Assembly (NCBI RefSeq): GCF_008364685.1
Contig: NZ_VTTL01000006.1
Span: forward strand, 124,001 to 188,000
DNA from: Xanthobacter oligotrophicus
GTDB taxonomy: Bacteria > Pseudomonadota > Alphaproteobacteria > Rhizobiales > Xanthobacteraceae
Direction of reading: 5' to 3'
Length of the DNA: 64,000 nt
In this document: piece after piece, positions 61,765-64,000 of the stretch
How the letters are laid out: every line of letters starts with the position of its first letter
Numbering within the stretch: position 1 is the first letter of the stretch
The notes under the pieces: generated by a model
Database searches by the model: none
What the model saw: the letters and a program-made list of their open reading frames with translations, nothing else
Told to the model about the DNA's origin: nothing
Made by a program: the position numbers and the translations under genes

Positions 61765-62652
61765 ATGGCCACGCTGAAAGCCGGCGACATCAACCTCAGG
61801 GTTCAAGCGGGCGAGGTAAACCTCGCCTGGCGCCAATGGGGGGAGGGCGACACGGTCGTCCTCTTCCTCCATGGCAATCTGGCGAGCAAGGAGTGGATCG
61901 AACTGGCCGCGCCTCATTTCCCGCGCGGGGTGCGCACCATCGCCATCGACTGGCGCGGCTGCGGGGACAGCGACAAGCCGGAGCACCTCCAGGACTTCTC
62001 CAATTACTCCATCGCCCAGCATGCCGACGACATGCTGGCGGCGCTGGATGCACTGGGCATTGCCTTCTGCCACCTTGCCACCCATTCCACGGGCGGCATC
62101 ATCTCTACCCGGATGATCCTGAATCAGCCGGATCGCTTCGGCCGGGTGTTCTCGCTCTCGCCGGTGGGGCCGCAGGGCCTCGCCTTCCGCCCCGAGCAGG
62201 CGGCCTTCTTCGACAAGATGAAGGTCGACCGCGAGCTGACGCGGCAGGTGCTGGCGTCCACCGCCATGAGCCTGTTCGAGCCGGAAAGCCTCGCCGAGGG
62301 ACCGGCCCGCTTCAAGCCGGACGCGGGTCCGCGCGCCAGCCTGTTCGAGCGCATCGTGGACCAGACCATGGGGGTGTCCGACGGCATCTGGTCCGGCACG
62401 CCGGTCACCCTCACCAAGGAGGCGGCGAGTGGTGAGCTGAAGGCGCGCATGGGCACCATCACCCATCCCCACCTTGTGGTCTGGGGCATGAATGACGGTG
62501 TGATCCCCGAGAAGGATCTCAAGGAGATGGCGGCGCTCATGCCCGACTGCCGCTTTGTGGCGGTGCCGGGCATCGGCCATTCGCTGAATTTGGAGGCGCC
62601 GGAATTGTATGCCGGCTATTTCGGCGCGTGGTTCGGCGGGCTTACGGGCTGA
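61765..62652 (+). CDS. Alpha/beta hydrolase
   Basis: A 295-aa alpha/beta hydrolase. Motifs: VVLFLHGNLASKEWIELAAP (oxyanion), AIDWRGCGDSDKP, nucleophile elbow ATHSTGGIISTRM, WGMNDGVIPEKD (acid) and GIGHSLNLEAPE (His). It starts 8 bp after the double-hydrolase gene, in the same direction, so it is likely cotranscribed. It may act on an ester product of the first protein (inference). Confidence 0.9.
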   Translation: MATLKAGDINLRVQAGEVNLAWRQWGEGDTVVLFLHGNLASKEWIELAAPHFPRGVRTIAIDWRGCGDSDKPEHLQDFSNYSIAQHADDMLAALDALGIAFCHLATHSTGGIISTRMILNQPDRFGRVFSLSPVGPQGLAFRPEQAAFFDKMKVDRELTRQVLASTAMSLFEPESLAEGPARFKPDAGPRASLFERIVDQTMGVSDGIWSGTPVTLTKEAASGELKARMGTITHPHLVVWGMNDGVIPEKDLKEMAALMPDCRFVAVPGIGHSLNLEAPELYAGYFGAWFGGLTG

Positions 62653-62751
62653 GGGGCGTTTGAGACATCGCCCCGATGGTGCTGGTATGAGCCCGCGCGG
62701 CGTTTGAGCGAAACCCACTTGGCGTCGGTCGAAGACCGAGGCTGATGGTAT

Positions 62752-63771
62752 CTACGTGAACTCCGCCGCCCGCCGGGCGAAGGCGGCGGAGAGAGCGCCG
62801 GTTTCCGCCGCGCCTTCCGCCGCGGCGTTGCCGGCTTTCGCCCGGGCGGCGATGCCCTCGAAGATCACCGCCCAGCGGAACAAAGCGAACGCCATGTGGA
62901 AGTCGGTGAGCGTGAGGCCATGGGTCGCCGCGGCCTCATACTGCGCCACGAAATCCGCGCGGGCGGGGATGCCCAACGCGTCGAGGTCCAGCCCCGCGAT
63001 GCCGCCATACTCCTCAGGCCGCGACACCCAGGCCATGGCGCAATGGGCAAGGTCGGCCAGCGGATGGCCGAGGGTGGACAATTCCCAGTCCAGCACCGCC
63101 ACCACCTCGGGGCGGGTGGGGTGGAACATGAGATTGCCTATGCGATAGTCGCCATGGGCGATGCGCGTGGTGTCGTCCGCCGGCACATGAGCCGGCAGCC
63201 AGGCGACCAGGCGGTCGATGCTGACGTCCTCGCGGGTCTTCGACAGCTCCCACTGGCGGGTCCAGCGGGCGATCTGGCGGCCGAAATAATTGCCGGGGCG
63301 GCCGAAATCGGCGAGGCCGGCGGCGGCGAAGTCCACGTTGTGGAGCGCCGCCAGCGTCTGCGCCATGGCGGCATACATGGCGCCGCGCTCCCCAGGGGAG
63401 ACGCCGGGCAGGGTGCAGTCGTGGAACACGCGCCCCTCCACCTTGTCCATCACATAGAACAAGGTGCCGATGACCGAGCGGTCCTCGCACAGCAGCAGCG
63501 TGGGCGGCACCGGAACCGGCGTGTCGGCCAGCGCCCGCATGATGCGGAATTCGCGATCCACCGCATGGGCGGAGGGTAGAAGCTCTCCCGGCGGCTGCTT
63601 GCGCAGCACCAGCGCGCGGTTGGCGTAGGTGACGAAGAAGGTGGGGTTGGATTGGCCCCCCGAAATGGGCTGGAGCCTGGGCGCGCCTTCAAGGTCGCTG
63701 ATGTGCGCCTTGAGATGGGCGTCGAGGGCAGCGACGTCGAAGCCGTAGGCGGTGCTTTCGGACCCGCTCAT
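62752..63771 (-). CDS. Aminoglycoside-phosphotransferase-like protein of fatty-acid loci
   Basis: A 339-aa APH-fold protein of the type encoded beside acyl-CoA dehydrogenases (ACAD10/11-like phosphotransferases). The catalytic loop is HGDYRIGNLMFHPTRPEVVA, then VLDWELSTLGHPLADLAHC. The N-terminal GGQSNPTFFVTYANRALVLR is the nucleotide-binding sheet. The ATG at 63771 overlaps the stop of the acyl-CoA dehydrogenase upstream, so the two are translated together. Confidence 0.9.
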   Translation of the reverse strand: MSGSESTAYGFDVAALDAHLKAHISDLEGAPRLQPISGGQSNPTFFVTYANRALVLRKQPPGELLPSAHAVDREFRIMRALADTPVPVPPTLLLCEDRSVIGTLFYVMDKVEGRVFHDCTLPGVSPGERGAMYAAMAQTLAALHNVDFAAAGLADFGRPGNYFGRQIARWTRQWELSKTREDVSIDRLVAWLPAHVPADDTTRIAHGDYRIGNLMFHPTRPEVVAVLDWELSTLGHPLADLAHCAMAWVSRPEEYGGIAGLDLDALGIPARADFVAQYEAAATHGLTLTDFHMAFALFRWAVIFEGIAARAKAGNAAAEGAAETGALSAAFARRAAEFT

Positions 63772-64000
63772 GCGCCTTCTCCCACCGGCCAGTTCCAGAA
63801 GGCACCTTCTTCCTTCTCCAGGAAGCGGTTCAGCACCATCTCGTGCACCGCGTCCGCGCCGTCCACCAGGCGGGCCTGGCGGGCGTAGCGGTAGATCCAC
63901 TCCAGCACCGTATCCTTGGAATAGCCGCGCGCGCCATTGATCTGGATGGCGCTGTCGGCGGCGAGGTGCAGGGTGTTGGCGGCCTTGATCTTGGCCATGG
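63768..64000 (-). CDS. Acyl-CoA dehydrogenase, C-terminal end (truncated by window)
   Basis: The last about 77 residues of an acyl-CoA dehydrogenase: NTLHLAADSAIQINGARGYS, then TVLEWIYRYARQARLVDGAD and VHEMVLNRFLEKEE. The GARGYS and IYRYARQ segments are the flavin-contact end of the family. The start is beyond the window. It overlaps the phosphotransferase gene by 4 bp. Confidence 0.9.
   Translation of the reverse strand, partial: MAKIKAANTLHLAADSAIQINGARGYSKDTVLEWIYRYARQARLVDGADAVHEMVLNRFLEKEEGAFWNWPVGEGA

Overview
The window is high-GC alphaproteobacterial DNA. The gene set (nifB-fdxN, nifZ, nifH, nifO, nifV-cysE-nifW, fixABCX), the sigma54/NifA promoter elements and the alphaproteobacterial sucCDAB-lpd block point to a free-living or symbiotic diazotroph of the Azorhizobium/Xanthobacter type (inference from gene content; no rRNA is present). 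No tRNA, rRNA, CRISPR array or insertion sequence was seen.

Positions 1-30,200 are a nitrogen-fixation island. It opens with the 3' part of nifB, then fdxN, an atypical HesB protein, a TPR-like protein, an LRV iron-sulfur protein, two NifZ-domain proteins and two small proteins. Next come a DegT-fold protein without its PLP lysine and a 2Fe-2S-ferredoxin-fold protein without cysteines. Further along are divergent grxD/bolA and a YqeB-like molybdenum-hydroxylase accessory gene with a second TPR paralog. These are followed by sufT, a GST operon, and a Rieske / small protein / truncated haemoglobin operon. Several small uncharacterised genes, a dienelactone hydrolase, a second LRV protein, fixXCBA and a solitary nifH complete this part. 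A run rightwards then holds a receiver domain lacking its Asp, nifO, a double nitroreductase, a rhodanese-ankyrin fusion and modD, and ends with a cysteine-poor IscA-like gene and nifV-cysE-nifW. nifD, nifK, nifE, nifN, nifU and nifS are not in the window.

Nine candidate NifA upstream sites (TGT-N10-ACA) and about ten -24/-12 elements lie in front of bolA/yqeB, the 81/79-aa gene pair, fixA, nifH, the iscA-like-nifV operon, sufT and the GST. Most genes of the island are therefore probably under NifA/sigma54 control. The genes supply FeMo-cofactor building blocks (NifB, homocitrate from NifV, molybdenum handling), Fe-S assembly, electron delivery (FixABCX, FdxN) and protection (NifW, haemoglobin, GST).

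Positions 30,971-40,853 hold a tricarboxylic-acid-cycle block: mdh, sucC, sucD, sucA, a YciI-like gene, sucB and lpd. It is followed by a 53-aa secreted protein, a VOC protein and a xerC-type recombinase on the minus strand.

Positions 42,800-51,255 carry a PadR regulator with a palindromic operator, then an XRE regulator behind a perfect 25-bp palindrome. These lead into a hyfBCEFGI-like membrane complex whose large subunit lacks the first nickel-iron cysteine pair (CGIC replaced by SGDS).

Positions 51,287-59,126 are a hexonate-utilisation locus: a GntR regulator, a possible 25-aa leader ORF, a UxaB-like reductase, a four-gene polar amino-acid-type ABC transporter, a zinc dehydrogenase and a UxaA altronate dehydratase. 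The end of the window has a secreted protein made of two fused alpha/beta hydrolases, a further hydrolase, and an aminoglycoside-phosphotransferase-like gene overlapping a truncated acyl-CoA dehydrogenase.
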